64,000 bases of DNA, taken from contig JAQBOV010000005.1 in assembly GCA_028287895.1 (NCBI GenBank), forward strand, positions 1-64,000, given 5' to 3'. How positions within the stretch are numbered: the first letter of the stretch is position 1; every line of letters starts with the position of its first letter. This document shows, piece by piece, positions 19,128 to 27,482 of this stretch. The position numbers were made by a program, and so were the translations under genes. The DNA is from Mucilaginibacter sp. Lineage in GTDB: Bacteria > Bacteroidota > Bacteroidia > Sphingobacteriales > Sphingobacteriaceae. The notes beneath the pieces were generated by a model that ran no database searches, was not told where the DNA came from, and saw only the letters and a program-made list of their open reading frames with translations.

Positions 19128-19655
19128 ATGAAAAAAGAGATCATTGCAACTACCGCTTTAGCCGGTATAGGCATAGCAGCACTGGCTTTGGCAGCCAGAA
19201 ATGAACCGCTTGAAACCGTTGATCACCTAGAGCTGGACAAGTACATGGGCATATGGTATGAAATAGCTTCTTTCCCCAAATGTTCACAGAAGGACTGTAC
19301 CTGCACCACTGTCGAGTACAGCTTGCGCGATGATGGCAAAATAGCTGTTAAAAATAGTTGTATGGTAGATGGCAAACCCAAAATTACGGAAGGGAAAGCT
19401 TCCATTACCAATAAAAAAACCAATGCCCGGCTGAATGTGCAGTTTTCATGGCCTTTTAGCGGCAGACACTGGATTATAGCCCTGGCAGCAGACTACAGCT
19501 ATGCCGCAGTAGGCCACCCCAACCGCAAATACCTGGTGATACTGGGCCGCAAGCCGGTAATGGACAGCATGACCTACAACCACCTGGTACTGGTTGCAGC
19601 GGGGAAAGGTTTTGACATCAGAAACCTGGTCAAGACGACGCATGAGACTGTTTGA
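19128..19655 (+). CDS. Lipocalin family protein (Blc-like)
   Basis: A 175-residue protein starting at the ATG at 19128 (an upstream TTG in frame is less likely). It begins with a hydrophobic anchor (MKKEIIATTALAGIGIAALALAA). The bacterial-lipocalin signature follows: VDHLELDKYMGIWYEIASFP (the G-x-W strand A motif), then paired cysteines in CSQKDCTCTTVEY and a C-terminal YNHLVLVAAGKGFDI. Blc-type lipocalins bind lipids at the outer membrane and are often induced by envelope stress. The N-terminus has no clear lipobox Cys, so it may be inner-membrane or periplasm anchored. It stands alone between unrelated genes. Confidence 0.88.
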   Translation: MKKEIIATTALAGIGIAALALAARNEPLETVDHLELDKYMGIWYEIASFPKCSQKDCTCTTVEYSLRDDGKIAVKNSCMVDGKPKITEGKASITNKKTNARLNVQFSWPFSGRHWIIALAADYSYAAVGHPNRKYLVILGRKPVMDSMTYNHLVLVAAGKGFDIRNLVKTTHETV

Positions 19656-20090
19656 TTTCGGATTTCGAATGTCCTATTTGATTTTTTTTGGGCATTATTG
19701 CTTTTTTGCCTGAATCTGAATTTACATTAAAGAATTTTCCGAATTAGGTCATTCAATGAATTCAGGTTCTGACGTTTGATGACATGGGTATTGAGGCAGC
19801 CGAAGCATGAAGGCGGGCAAGGCCGCTGCGCGCTTACCCTTGGAGGGCCCTGCGGGGCGACATCCTCCCTTTGGCTTATTTCCACCTTCGGAATTTGCAA
19901 CATCTGATACCTGGCAAATGACGCCCCCGGGGCTGTGGCAGGACGGACAAACAGGATAATATAGCAGATATTTTGATGAGTATTTCCCAGTGCTGTTATT
20001 TAGTAAAATAGCTATTTTGCCGGTCCAATATAAACCATCGCCGGCATATCCTGTTAAGGTATCCCGCTGATACTAAATCTAAGTTCTAAA
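19656..20090. other. 435-bp intergenic region with a G/C-rich hairpin, no gene seen
   Basis: The sequence between the lipocalin and DUF1080 genes contains no coding sequence I can support. At 19842-19868 a compact hairpin is visible: GGAGG-GCCC, loop TGCG, GGGC, five unpaired bases, CCTCC. The G/C-rich core in AT-rich DNA looks like a repeat or structured element, but there is no U-tract and no recognisable riboswitch. Confidence 0.4.
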
Positions 20091-20789
20091 ATGATGATCA
20101 TGACAAAAAAATCGATTCTGAAAGGCTTTGGAACGGGCCTTAGCCTCATTCTGTTACTGGGCTTTAACCAGGCCAATGCACAGCTCACCGGCAAAGGCTG
20201 GAAACAGCTTTTTGATGGCAGGGATCTTAACGGCTGGAAGCATGTGGGTCCGGGTACCCATTATGTTCAGGATGGCACCATCCGCAGCCACGGTGGTATG
20301 GGCTTACTATATTATACAGGCGGCAAAGTAAGTAATTGTACCATTAGAGTGGTTTACCAGATGCAAAAATCAAACAGCAACTCGGGTGTATTTATCCGCA
20401 TACCGCTTGAACCGCGCGAAGAATGGATGCCCGTATTTTATGGTTACGAAGTTCAGATCGATAATCACCCCGAAACCTCTAAAGAAGATGACTACCATGT
20501 TACCGGCACTTTGTATTCATTAACCAAACCTTTGGCCAAACCAGGCAAACCCGGCCCTGAATGGAACACCATGGAGATCACCCTTGACGGCCCGCGCACC
20601 ATTGTGTATGTCAACAGCGAAAAAGTAACCGACTATAAAGAAGGCGATCCTACCCCGGCACGTAAATTTGATTTCGAGCCATATCGCGGTTTAAGGCCAA
20701 ATACAGGCTGGTTCGGCTTGCAAAATCATGGCAATGAAGACATTGTTTATTTTAAGGAAGTTGCTATAAAACCGCTCAAAAAGAAGTAA
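20091..20789 (+). CDS. Secreted DUF1080 protein (3-keto-disaccharide hydrolase-like)
   Basis: A 232-residue secreted protein (signal peptide ending QANAQ) made of one jelly-roll DUF1080 domain, with GWKQLFDGRDLNGWKHVG near residue 35 and later KPGPEWNTMEITLDG and WFGLQNHG. DUF1080 proteins are linked to cleavage of 3-keto-glycosides by beta-elimination. The next gene, 8 bp downstream, is a Gfo/Idh/MocA oxidoreductase, which is the partner expected to oxidise the sugar C3-OH. The two therefore form a short operon for 3-keto-sugar chemistry in the periplasm. The substrate is not determined. Two or three in-frame ATGs lie within the first residues, so the exact start is uncertain by a few codons. 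Confidence 0.88.
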   Translation: MMIMTKKSILKGFGTGLSLILLLGFNQANAQLTGKGWKQLFDGRDLNGWKHVGPGTHYVQDGTIRSHGGMGLLYYTGGKVSNCTIRVVYQMQKSNSNSGVFIRIPLEPREEWMPVFYGYEVQIDNHPETSKEDDYHVTGTLYSLTKPLAKPGKPGPEWNTMEITLDGPRTIVYVNSEKVTDYKEGDPTPARKFDFEPYRGLRPNTGWFGLQNHGNEDIVYFKEVAIKPLKKK

Positions 20790-20797
20790 TCAGCACC

Positions 20798-22324
20798 ATG
20801 AAAAAAACGGACGAACGGATATCTGCCGGTCACCAGATCAGCCGGAAAGATTTTATAAAGAAAGCAGCCATAGCCACGGCCGGATTTTACATTGTGCCCC
20901 GCTATGTATTAGGCGGAAAGGGTTACACCCCGCCAAGCGATAAACTATACATTGCTGCCGTAGGCTGCAGCGGCGAAGCAGAGAATGATATTCGACACTA
21001 TGCCACAGCACCTAAAAAGAACGCCGAGATCGCTTTTTTGTGCGATGTGGATGATCGTGGAGCTGCACCACGTATCAAGGAATTCCCTAAAGCCAAATTT
21101 TACCACGACTGGCGCGAAATGTTTGACAAGGAAAGCAAGCATTTTGATGCCGTTACGGTAGCCATCCCCGATCATAACCATGCCATTGTGGGCCTTAGCG
21201 CCATGCAATTGCACAAGCACCTTTATCTGCAAAAGCCATTAACGCACGATATTTACGAGGCGCGTATATTAACCGAGGCAGCCAAAAAGTATAATGTAGT
21301 TACTCAAATGGGCGATCAGGGCGCCTCGTGCGAAGGTATGCGCATCATGCGCGAATGGTTTGAAGCCGGACTGATTGGCGACATCCAAAAGGTATATTGC
21401 TGGACGGACAGGCCCGTATGGCCCCAGGGTATATCATGGCCGGCTGCAAAGCCGCCTGTACCCAAAGAACTAAAATGGGACCTGTGGCTGGGCACCGCGC
21501 AGCAAACCAATTATATTGACAACCTGGTGCCCTTTAACTGGCGCGGATGGTGGCAATTTGGCACGGGCGCTTTAGGCGATATGGGTTGCCACATTATGGG
21601 CCCTCCATTTAAATTATTAGGATTAGGTTATCCCACCGAAGTATCAGGCAGTGCAAGTACGGTTTACAAAGGCATATTTAAAGAAGGTATTTACCCTGAA
21701 AGCGGGCCCGTATCGAGCGCTATCAAATTCAAGTTCAAACAGCACAGCGGAAAAGACCTCGACCTGTACTGGATGGATGGCGGCATTACTCCCGAACGCC
21801 TAACAGAGCTTGACCCGGATGTAAATATGAACGAAGCATTGGGCGATATACCCAGTGAAAATGATTTCGAGGGATGTACGCTATTCATCGGCGCTAAAGG
21901 AAAAGTATCCTGCGGCTGGGGCGGCAGTCACCCCCGGTTGCTACCCTTGCACCTCAATAAGGATGTGAACGTTCCTAAAAAGTATCCGCGTGTGGAAGGT
22001 GACATGGACGGACACTGGTGGCAATGGGTGGACGCCAGCATCGCCGGAGCCGGAAAAATGGAGGTCGACTCGCCTTTTGTAGGCTATGCCGGGCCGCTTA
22101 CCGAAACCGTGCTGATGGGCAACCTGTTGCTTCGTACGTTCGATATACAGGAAAAGATAAAACGCAACGACCCGGTTTACGGCAGCATGGAAGGCCTCAA
22201 ATTCAGCGGCAGGTACAAGGCCCTGCTATGGGATGGCGCCAACATGAGGGTAACCAACTACGAACCTGCCAACCAGTTCATCAAACGGGAATACCGTAAA
22301 GGATGGGGTGAGTTGAAATTGTAA
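20798..22324 (+). CDS. Gfo/Idh/MocA family oxidoreductase, Tat-like exported
   Basis: A 508-residue NAD(P)-dependent oxidoreductase with an N-terminal Rossmann fold (KLYIAAVGCSGEAENDI near residue 48, then the cofactor-binding VAIPDHNHAIV and the conserved EKP-like motif, here LQKPLTHD) and a C-terminal alpha/beta domain with WWQFGTGALGDMGCHIMG. The N-terminus (SRKDFIKKAAIATAGF) resembles a twin-arginine signal with RK in place of RR, consistent with periplasmic export with bound cofactor. It is coupled to a DUF1080 gene. In this family it would oxidise a glycoside hydroxyl to a 3-keto group, or reduce it back. Substrate is unknown. Confidence 0.92.
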   Translation: MKKTDERISAGHQISRKDFIKKAAIATAGFYIVPRYVLGGKGYTPPSDKLYIAAVGCSGEAENDIRHYATAPKKNAEIAFLCDVDDRGAAPRIKEFPKAKFYHDWREMFDKESKHFDAVTVAIPDHNHAIVGLSAMQLHKHLYLQKPLTHDIYEARILTEAAKKYNVVTQMGDQGASCEGMRIMREWFEAGLIGDIQKVYCWTDRPVWPQGISWPAAKPPVPKELKWDLWLGTAQQTNYIDNLVPFNWRGWWQFGTGALGDMGCHIMGPPFKLLGLGYPTEVSGSASTVYKGIFKEGIYPESGPVSSAIKFKFKQHSGKDLDLYWMDGGITPERLTELDPDVNMNEALGDIPSENDFEGCTLFIGAKGKVSCGWGGSHPRLLPLHLNKDVNVPKKYPRVEGDMDGHWWQWVDASIAGAGKMEVDSPFVGYAGPLTETVLMGNLLLRTFDIQEKIKRNDPVYGSMEGLKFSGRYKALLWDGANMRVTNYEPANQFIKREYRKGWGELKL

Positions 22325-22330
22325 ACCACT

Positions 22331-22426
22331 TGTCATCGCCATACGCCTAAGGGGCAGAAGCAACCGCAAGCTATACAGCGCAGATCTGTATGGTATGCGG
22401 CTGCCGCCCTATCGCTCACAATGACA
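22331..22426. repeat. Nested inverted-repeat element between the Gfo/Idh and GH13 genes
   Basis: Outer arms TGTCAT (22331-22336) and ATGACA (22421-22426) enclose further paired segments: GGGGCAG (22351) with CTGCCgCCC (22401), CCGCA (22364) with TGCGG (22396), and TATACAG (22372) with CTGTATG (22386) around a 7-nt loop. The overall form, about 96 bp, resembles a REP or miniature repeat element. Neither flanking gene has a better terminator, so it may also stop transcription from both sides. Confidence 0.5.
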
Positions 22427-22500
22427 TCAGCTGACCACTCATTGAGCATGCCGGCATCTGCGGGCAACTACTTCGGCCCGAACGGACGGACACTTTCTCA

Positions 22501-23835
22501 TCAATAAGTAAACACCATGTATCCCCATGGGTCCATCTTCCAGGGTTTGCTGGTTAAAGGCTCATCCTGCTTGCGGAATATGTTAAAGGGTTTACCGATC
22601 AGGCTGTCGTCATCAATAGTAATGACTTGAGGGCTTGCCGAAAGGTTAAGGATAACCAATACCTTTTTACCGCCCTTTTCCCGTACGTAGGCATACACGG
22701 CTCTGTCGTTACCGATATTCACCTTGCGGAAGGAGGCGTCTGCTGATAACGCCGGGTTAAACTTGCGCAGGTTCAGGAGGGTTCTGTAAAATTTCTCGCG
22801 GTCATATTTCCCAAACTTCATAGGATCCTTATCAAAGAACTTGACAGGGCGTAGTATAGGCTCCTCCTGCCCGCTATAAATCAATGGAACGCTATGCGGC
22901 ATGGTTTGTGTAAATACAGCAAATGGCGCATGCGATTCAGCCGGGAAGAGGCCATAATCAGCCTTGTTCCAGCTATTTTCATCATGGTTACTGGTAAAAT
23001 ACAGCTCCAATGCCGTTTTTGGGTAGATCTTGTCGTATTTGGCTTTAATGGTATCAAGCGATGAAGCCGGACGTGCACCCTTAGCCACCTGTGCCATCAT
23101 GTGGAACATATCCCAGGGATAAGTGGCATCAAAGCCGCTTGTCAGCAGGTAGGGTTTATCCCCCTCGGCCAAAAAGAACAGGCTGCGGCCCTGGCGTAAT
23201 TGGCTGATGCATCTTTTCCAGAAATCGCCGGGCACATTCCAGGCGACATCGCAACGGAAACCATCGATATTGGTATTTACAAGCCAGTATTTCATGGCAT
23301 TGATCATACTGTCCTGCATTGCCCTATTTTTATAATTCAACTGGCGGGTATCGGTCCAGTCATAAGGTATTGCGGGCTTGCCGTTTTTATCTTTGACATA
23401 AAAATCGGGATGCTTCTTGATCCAGATGTGATCGGCCCCGGTATGGTTGGGCACCCAATCGATGATCACTTTCATCCCCAGCTTATGGGCTTCGGCTACC
23501 AGCTTCTTGAAATCTTTCAGATTGCCAAATTCAGGATTAACAGCTGTATAATCAGAAACTGCATAATAACTGCCCAATGTGCCTTTTCTTCCCACTTTGC
23601 TTATTGGGTTAACAGGCATGAACCAAAGGGTTTGCACACCCATTTCCTGCAGGCGGCCGAGGTGCTTGCCGAAGGCCTTAAAAGTACCTTGCTTTGTGTA
23701 TTGGCGCACATTGACCTCGTAGACATTACCCTGCATTATCCATGCGGGATGCCCGTTAAGAGCTGTGCCAGCCTGGCAAAAAGCAATAGAACATGCCCAT
23801 ATCTGTATGAGCATCAACACGAAAAGTTTCTTCAT
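22501..23835 (-). CDS. Secreted alpha-amylase-family glycoside hydrolase (GH13)
   Basis: A 444-residue enzyme; the longest open frame begins upstream, but the ATG at 23835 gives the normal signal peptide (MKKLFVLMLIQIWACSIAFCQ). All four GH13 regions are present: I, DWVPNH (126-131); II, GFRCDVA with nucleophile Asp196; III, FLAEGD with acid/base Glu224; and IV, SNHD with Asp285 as transition-state stabiliser. A short C-terminal beta domain follows (KGGKKVLVILNLSASPQVITID). It would hydrolyse alpha-glucans such as maltodextrin in the periplasm or outside. It stands alone, divergent from the NYN-domain gene. Confidence 0.95.
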   Translation of the reverse strand: MKKLFVLMLIQIWACSIAFCQAGTALNGHPAWIMQGNVYEVNVRQYTKQGTFKAFGKHLGRLQEMGVQTLWFMPVNPISKVGRKGTLGSYYAVSDYTAVNPEFGNLKDFKKLVAEAHKLGMKVIIDWVPNHTGADHIWIKKHPDFYVKDKNGKPAIPYDWTDTRQLNYKNRAMQDSMINAMKYWLVNTNIDGFRCDVAWNVPGDFWKRCISQLRQGRSLFFLAEGDKPYLLTSGFDATYPWDMFHMMAQVAKGARPASSLDTIKAKYDKIYPKTALELYFTSNHDENSWNKADYGLFPAESHAPFAVFTQTMPHSVPLIYSGQEEPILRPVKFFDKDPMKFGKYDREKFYRTLLNLRKFNPALSADASFRKVNIGNDRAVYAYVREKGGKKVLVILNLSASPQVITIDDDSLIGKPFNIFRKQDEPLTSKPWKMDPWGYMVFTY

Positions 23836-23954
23836 GAACTTGTGATGGATGGTTAACCGGGATAAATATAAACATAGGATCAAACTTTTATAGTATATTT
23901 CGCTTTCTGATAGCAAATTGTTGCTGTTAATTAAAACAATCAGCGGATTAAACT

Positions 23955-24716
23955 ATGGAAGCTTATAAAGACCTGAAACTGGCAGTACTGATAGATGCTG
24001 ACAATGTACCTTACGCCAACGTGAAAGAGATGTTTGAGGAAATAGCAAAGTACGGCACACCGACCTTTAAAAGAATATACGCCGACTGGACAAAGCCGAC
24101 GGTTTCGGGCTGGAAAAATGTGCTTCTGGAAAATGCCATTACGCCGATACAGCAATACAGCTATTCGGTAGGGAAAAATGCATCAGACAGTGCATTGATC
24201 ATAGATGCCATGGATATTTTATACACCGGCAAGGTGGATGGTTTCTGCATAGTATCCAGCGACAGCGACTTTACCAGGCTGGCAACGCGATTGAGGGAAG
24301 CGGGAATGAGGGTGATAGGCATAGGCGAAAAGAAAACCTTAAACCCATTTATTACTGCTTGTGATAAGTTTATCTATATAGAGATACTAAAAAAAACGAA
24401 AGCAATACAAACAGAATATAGTAGTAAGGAAATATCAAAAAACACATCCGCACCGGCATCTCATCCTTTAAATAAGATCGATCCGGAAGTAATAGAAATA
24501 ATTTCTGACAGTATAGATGACCTTGCAGATGAAAACGGCTGGACCTATTTAGGTGATCTGGGCAGCCTGATCATAAAAAAGAAACCTGATTTTGACCCCC
24601 GCAATTACGGCTTCCCGAAAATGTCGCCCATGATACGGAGTATGACCCAATTTGAGACGGACGAAAGGGATACGGGTAAAAAGAATGTGAAACATATTTA
24701 TGTAAGGAAAAAATAG
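23955..24716 (+). CDS. NYN-domain protein with C-terminal OST-HTH/LOTUS domain
   Basis: A 253-residue protein. Residues 8-150 form a PIN-like NYN nuclease domain of the LabA type, with the acidic residues AVLIDADNVPYANV, SDSALIIDAMD and CIVSSDSDFTRLATRLREAG placed as expected for a metal-dependent ribonuclease active site. After a linker, residues about 170-250 form an OST-HTH/LOTUS domain (VIEIISDSIDDLADENGWTYLGDLGSLIIKKKPDFDPRNYG), which in this family binds RNA. The pair of domains suggests an RNA-targeting nuclease or RNA regulator; no substrate is known. It is adjacent to the convergent CLC gene with no strong terminator between them. Confidence 0.92.
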   Translation: MEAYKDLKLAVLIDADNVPYANVKEMFEEIAKYGTPTFKRIYADWTKPTVSGWKNVLLENAITPIQQYSYSVGKNASDSALIIDAMDILYTGKVDGFCIVSSDSDFTRLATRLREAGMRVIGIGEKKTLNPFITACDKFIYIEILKKTKAIQTEYSSKEISKNTSAPASHPLNKIDPEVIEIISDSIDDLADENGWTYLGDLGSLIIKKKPDFDPRNYGFPKMSPMIRSMTQFETDERDTGKKNVKHIYVRKK

Positions 24717-24732
24717 CTGTTACCCAGCACTT

Positions 24733-26130
24733 CTATTTTCCGCGCAGTTTAGCTTTGTATTCTGACAACTTTTCATTGATGAGATTTCTTCTGCGCTGAA
24801 CAGATTGCCCTATGGATGTCCCGGCGCCGCCAGGGTCAAATATCTTGGGCACGGCAATGCGCTGCGAACTATAAATACCCGAATGCCCGCTAAAGAAATA
24901 AGCAGTGAAACAGGCAATAGCAAAATACAAAGCATATTCACCACCAAATAATTCGATGCCCATAAAAGTGCAGGCAAGTGGCGTGTTGGTAGCACCGGCA
25001 AAAACGCCTATAAAGCCCAGCGCTGCAAATAAACCGAGCGGAGCATTTAATAATTGCGACAACGTATTACCCAGTGTAGCGCCAATATAAAATAGGGGCG
25101 TTACCTCGCCCCCTTTAAAACCTGTACCGACTGTAATGGTGGTGTAGACAGTTTTCCATAACCAGCTCCATGTACCGGCACCGCCATGGTGAAAAGCGGA
25201 TGAGATCGTAACCGAATCGGCAAATTGAGCATCAACACCCAGACTCAGGTAGTCCTGCCTGCCCAAAAGCAAGGTCAGGCCGATAATAATAAGCCCGCCT
25301 GCTGCGGGTATCAGCCATGTAATTTTGATCAAACGCAGCGATATATTTTTAATGCCATGTGCCAGCTCGGCAAATACATAGCTGACCAGCCCGAAAAGTA
25401 CGGATGCCAGAATGATCTTGGCCAGCAGGAAGTAATCGAAATGGATAAAACTGAATGCAAATGGTGGTTTGGTAATAAAGGGATCGATATGATAAAGGGT
25501 GTGGTGAATACCCCACAGGGCCACGGTTTGATCGGCAAAAATACTGGCGATCAGGCAGGGAATAATGGCATCATATTGTAATCGCCCGATAGCCAGTACT
25601 TCGATGGCAAAGATGGTTCCGGCCAGTGGCGTGCCGAATACCGCACCGAAGCCTGCCGCTACACCTGCCATGAGCACCGTGCGCGAATCTTTCTCATTCA
25701 GCCCGAAAAAACGGCCAAAGAAATCGGCGATACTACCCCCGATCTGCACTGCGGTTCCCTCGCGGCCTACCGATGCCCCAAATAAATGACTGATGACGGT
25801 TGCACCCAGTACCAATGGAGCCATACGCTTAGGTACTCCCCCACCGGGCCGATGTATTTCATCCATAATAAGGTTGTTGCCTTTTTCAGATGATTTACCA
25901 TAAAGCTTATATACAAAATGAATAAAGACACCTGCTAATGGCAATAAATATAACAGCCAGGGATGTGTAAAGCGGAAATGGATAGCCAGATTAAGCAACC
26001 ATAAAAACAGGGATACCACGCTGCCTATGGTAATGGCCACAGGGATCGTCAGCAAGGTCCATCGAACCAGGTGATTCAGTATCAGCAAATGCGGGAACGT
26101 AAATATTTTGGTATAGCTAAAACGCTTCAT
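24733..26130 (-). CDS. CLC-family fluoride/proton antiporter (CLC-F type)
   Basis: A 465-residue membrane protein of the CLC family with the expected ~10 hydrophobic helices. Two sequence marks point to the fluoride subclass: GNNLIMDEIHRPGGGVP (84-100) in the first filter region, and GREGTAVQ (122-129) in the second. The C-terminal filter GGEVTPLF (about 345) and the GATNTPLACTFMGIELFG helix are also typical. A fluoride-type riboswitch lies 5' of the gene, and this is strong evidence that the transported ion is fluoride: export of F- in exchange for protons protects enolase and pyrophosphatase. The start at 26130 leaves 32 nt to the aptamer. Confidence 0.9.
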   Translation of the reverse strand: MKRFSYTKIFTFPHLLILNHLVRWTLLTIPVAITIGSVVSLFLWLLNLAIHFRFTHPWLLYLLPLAGVFIHFVYKLYGKSSEKGNNLIMDEIHRPGGGVPKRMAPLVLGATVISHLFGASVGREGTAVQIGGSIADFFGRFFGLNEKDSRTVLMAGVAAGFGAVFGTPLAGTIFAIEVLAIGRLQYDAIIPCLIASIFADQTVALWGIHHTLYHIDPFITKPPFAFSFIHFDYFLLAKIILASVLFGLVSYVFAELAHGIKNISLRLIKITWLIPAAGGLIIIGLTLLLGRQDYLSLGVDAQFADSVTISSAFHHGGAGTWSWLWKTVYTTITVGTGFKGGEVTPLFYIGATLGNTLSQLLNAPLGLFAALGFIGVFAGATNTPLACTFMGIELFGGEYALYFAIACFTAYFFSGHSGIYSSQRIAVPKIFDPGGAGTSIGQSVQRRRNLINEKLSEYKAKLRGK

Positions 26131-26162
26131 GCCTATGAAATAAAAATATAATAAAACTTATT

Positions 26163-26226
26163 TCGCAGGCGCCATCAGACCTGCATCAATGCAGGACGGT
26201 TCGAATAGGTGGAACACCATCACCTT
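26163..26226 (-). ncRNA. Fluoride (crcB-motif) riboswitch controlling the CLC-F gene
   Basis: On the minus strand the leader reads GGUGAUGGUGUUCCACC (26224-26208), UAUUCG, AACCGU, the stem CCUGCAU/AUGCAGG (26195-26180) and CUGAUGGCGCCUGC (26178-26165). This matches the fluoride aptamer pattern GGNGAUGGNGUUCNCC ... AACCG ... CUGAUGRCNCCUNC. GGUG/CACC forms one stem, and GGUGU pairs with GCGCC as the pseudoknot (with two G-U pairs). A second hairpin, GAAATAA/TTATTTC (26164-26137), overlaps the 3' edge of the aptamer and ends just before the start codon, so control is probably at translation. I matched it to the motif by eye, not by covariance scoring. Confidence 0.88.
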
Positions 26227-26308
26227 GTAGATGCAATTATACAGAAAAGGATGTCATTTTATAAAACAAAGATTTTTTATCTTTAAATGTTCAATTAAAA
26301 CCTAATCC

Positions 26309-27127
26309 ATGCAAAATCAAAACAAATTGTGGCGCTCTTTCTTTGCAATCGGGCTTGCCGCTATCGCTGTTCAGCAACTAAGCTATGCCGATTTCAGACC
26401 TGTTATCCTGCCCGCGGGCTATCCGGTATGGCTTACCCACCGCCTGATGTGGGCATGGATAGTTGGCATAGCACTCATGGCGGCCTCCACGGTTATTATT
26501 TCCGAAATAAAGGCAAGGACCGTATCGCTCATACTGGGCAGCTTATTACTGCTATTTGTGCTCGTTTTTCAAATCCCCGGGCAGCTATACGGTCCTAACT
26601 TCCGTCACCTGGGGGTGTGGACGGACGCATTTAAAGAACTGACACTAAGCGGAGGCACTTTTATTATTGCAGGATCATTACCTGGGGAAAGTAATGCATC
26701 TGCCCTTATTAAACTATTGGAGAAGCTTATCCCTGTTGGAAAGTACTTTTTAGCCATTACCATGGTAGTATTTGGTATCGACCATTTTCTTTATCCCGGT
26801 TTTGTAGCTACATTGGTACCGAACTGGATACCAGGCCATATCTTGTGGACCTATTTGTCCGGCGCAGCATTGATTGCTTCGGGCCTGGGCATCCTGTTAA
26901 ATATAAAACGCCAATTGGCTGCCAAATTATTGGGGATAACGATCTTTCTATGGCTCATTATATTGCATATACCACGTGCCCTTGCTGATCCGCATAGCGG
27001 AAACGGTAACGAGTTGACCAGCCTATTTGAAGCATTAGCCTTTAGTGGGATCGCTTTTATGATCTCGGGGAAACCAGTAAAACAGGCAGCTTTAAGAACG
27101 CGGCAAGCACCAGCGGCAACGGAGTGA
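26309..27127 (+). CDS. Multi-pass membrane protein, DoxX-like
   Basis: A 272-residue integral membrane protein with about eight hydrophobic segments (residues about 10-30, 45-65, 72-88, 108-122, 142-160, 168-190, 196-215, 240-255). The second half repeats the layout of the first and includes GIDHFLYPGFVATLVPNWIPGHILWTYLSG, similar to DoxX/DoxD-like proteins. It is divergent from the CLC-F gene, with the riboswitch on the other strand between them. No catalytic motif is visible. DoxX relatives act in sulfur or thiosulfate metabolism or stress, but this is too distant to assign. Confidence 0.7.
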   Translation: MQNQNKLWRSFFAIGLAAIAVQQLSYADFRPVILPAGYPVWLTHRLMWAWIVGIALMAASTVIISEIKARTVSLILGSLLLLFVLVFQIPGQLYGPNFRHLGVWTDAFKELTLSGGTFIIAGSLPGESNASALIKLLEKLIPVGKYFLAITMVVFGIDHFLYPGFVATLVPNWIPGHILWTYLSGAALIASGLGILLNIKRQLAAKLLGITIFLWLIILHIPRALADPHSGNGNELTSLFEALAFSGIAFMISGKPVKQAALRTRQAPAATE

Positions 27128-27200
27128 AAGGCGGACCGGATATCGATGTTATTTTCTGTAACAAAAACAGCCGGTTTTTGTCTTAATTAAAAATAAGGTT

Positions 27201-27464
27201 ATGACAAAAGAATCATTTTCAATTCATGGCGAGAACCTGCTTAAAAAAGTTAAGGAACTGATAGAAGAAGGCAATGTAAGGAAGATCACTATTATTGATA
27301 AATCAGGTAAAGAGCTGGCAAGTTTCCCTTTAACCGTTGGCGTTGTAGGCGCTTTATTATTACCTATGCTGGCCGCTATAGGCGCACTTGCAGCCCTGAT
27401 TACCGAATGTACCATCACAGTAGAAAGAGAAGGAGGATCTGCAAAAGAAGGAAATGAGCAATAA
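27201..27464 (+). CDS. Small DUF4342 membrane protein
   Basis: An 87-residue protein. The first 40 residues are a soluble alpha/beta-like segment (ENLLKKVKELIEEGNVRKITIIDKSGKELASFPLTVGVVGA), and residues about 45-70 are a hydrophobic helix (LLLPMLAAIGALAALI). This matches DUF4342. The protein starts with an ATG 73 bp after the DoxX-like gene and could be co-transcribed with it. The function is unknown. Confidence 0.8.
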   Translation: MTKESFSIHGENLLKKVKELIEEGNVRKITIIDKSGKELASFPLTVGVVGALLLPMLAAIGALAALITECTITVEREGGSAKEGNEQ

Positions 27465-27480
27465 TAATAATAATAATAAT
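27460..27480. repeat. Seven-unit AAT microsatellite at the stop codon of the DUF4342 gene
   Basis: The DUF4342 reading frame ends in TAA and the repeat then continues as (AAT)n through 27480. It lies between two convergent genes 20 bp apart. Confidence 0.9.
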
Positions 27481-27482
27481 CG

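Noticed and set aside
23836-23916. Upstream extension of the GH13 open frame (27 extra residues).
   Set aside because: The extension would hide the signal peptide; the ATG at 23835 gives the expected N-terminus.
26199-26210. tRNA T-loop-like GGTTCGAAT in the CLC gene leader.
   Set aside because: The surrounding stems do not fold as a tRNA; the sequence is explained by the fluoride riboswitch on the other strand.
27460-27480. AAT microsatellite considered as a CRISPR or phase-variable promoter element.
   Set aside because: It is a simple triplet repeat between convergent genes; there are no spacers, and it lies downstream of both stop codons.
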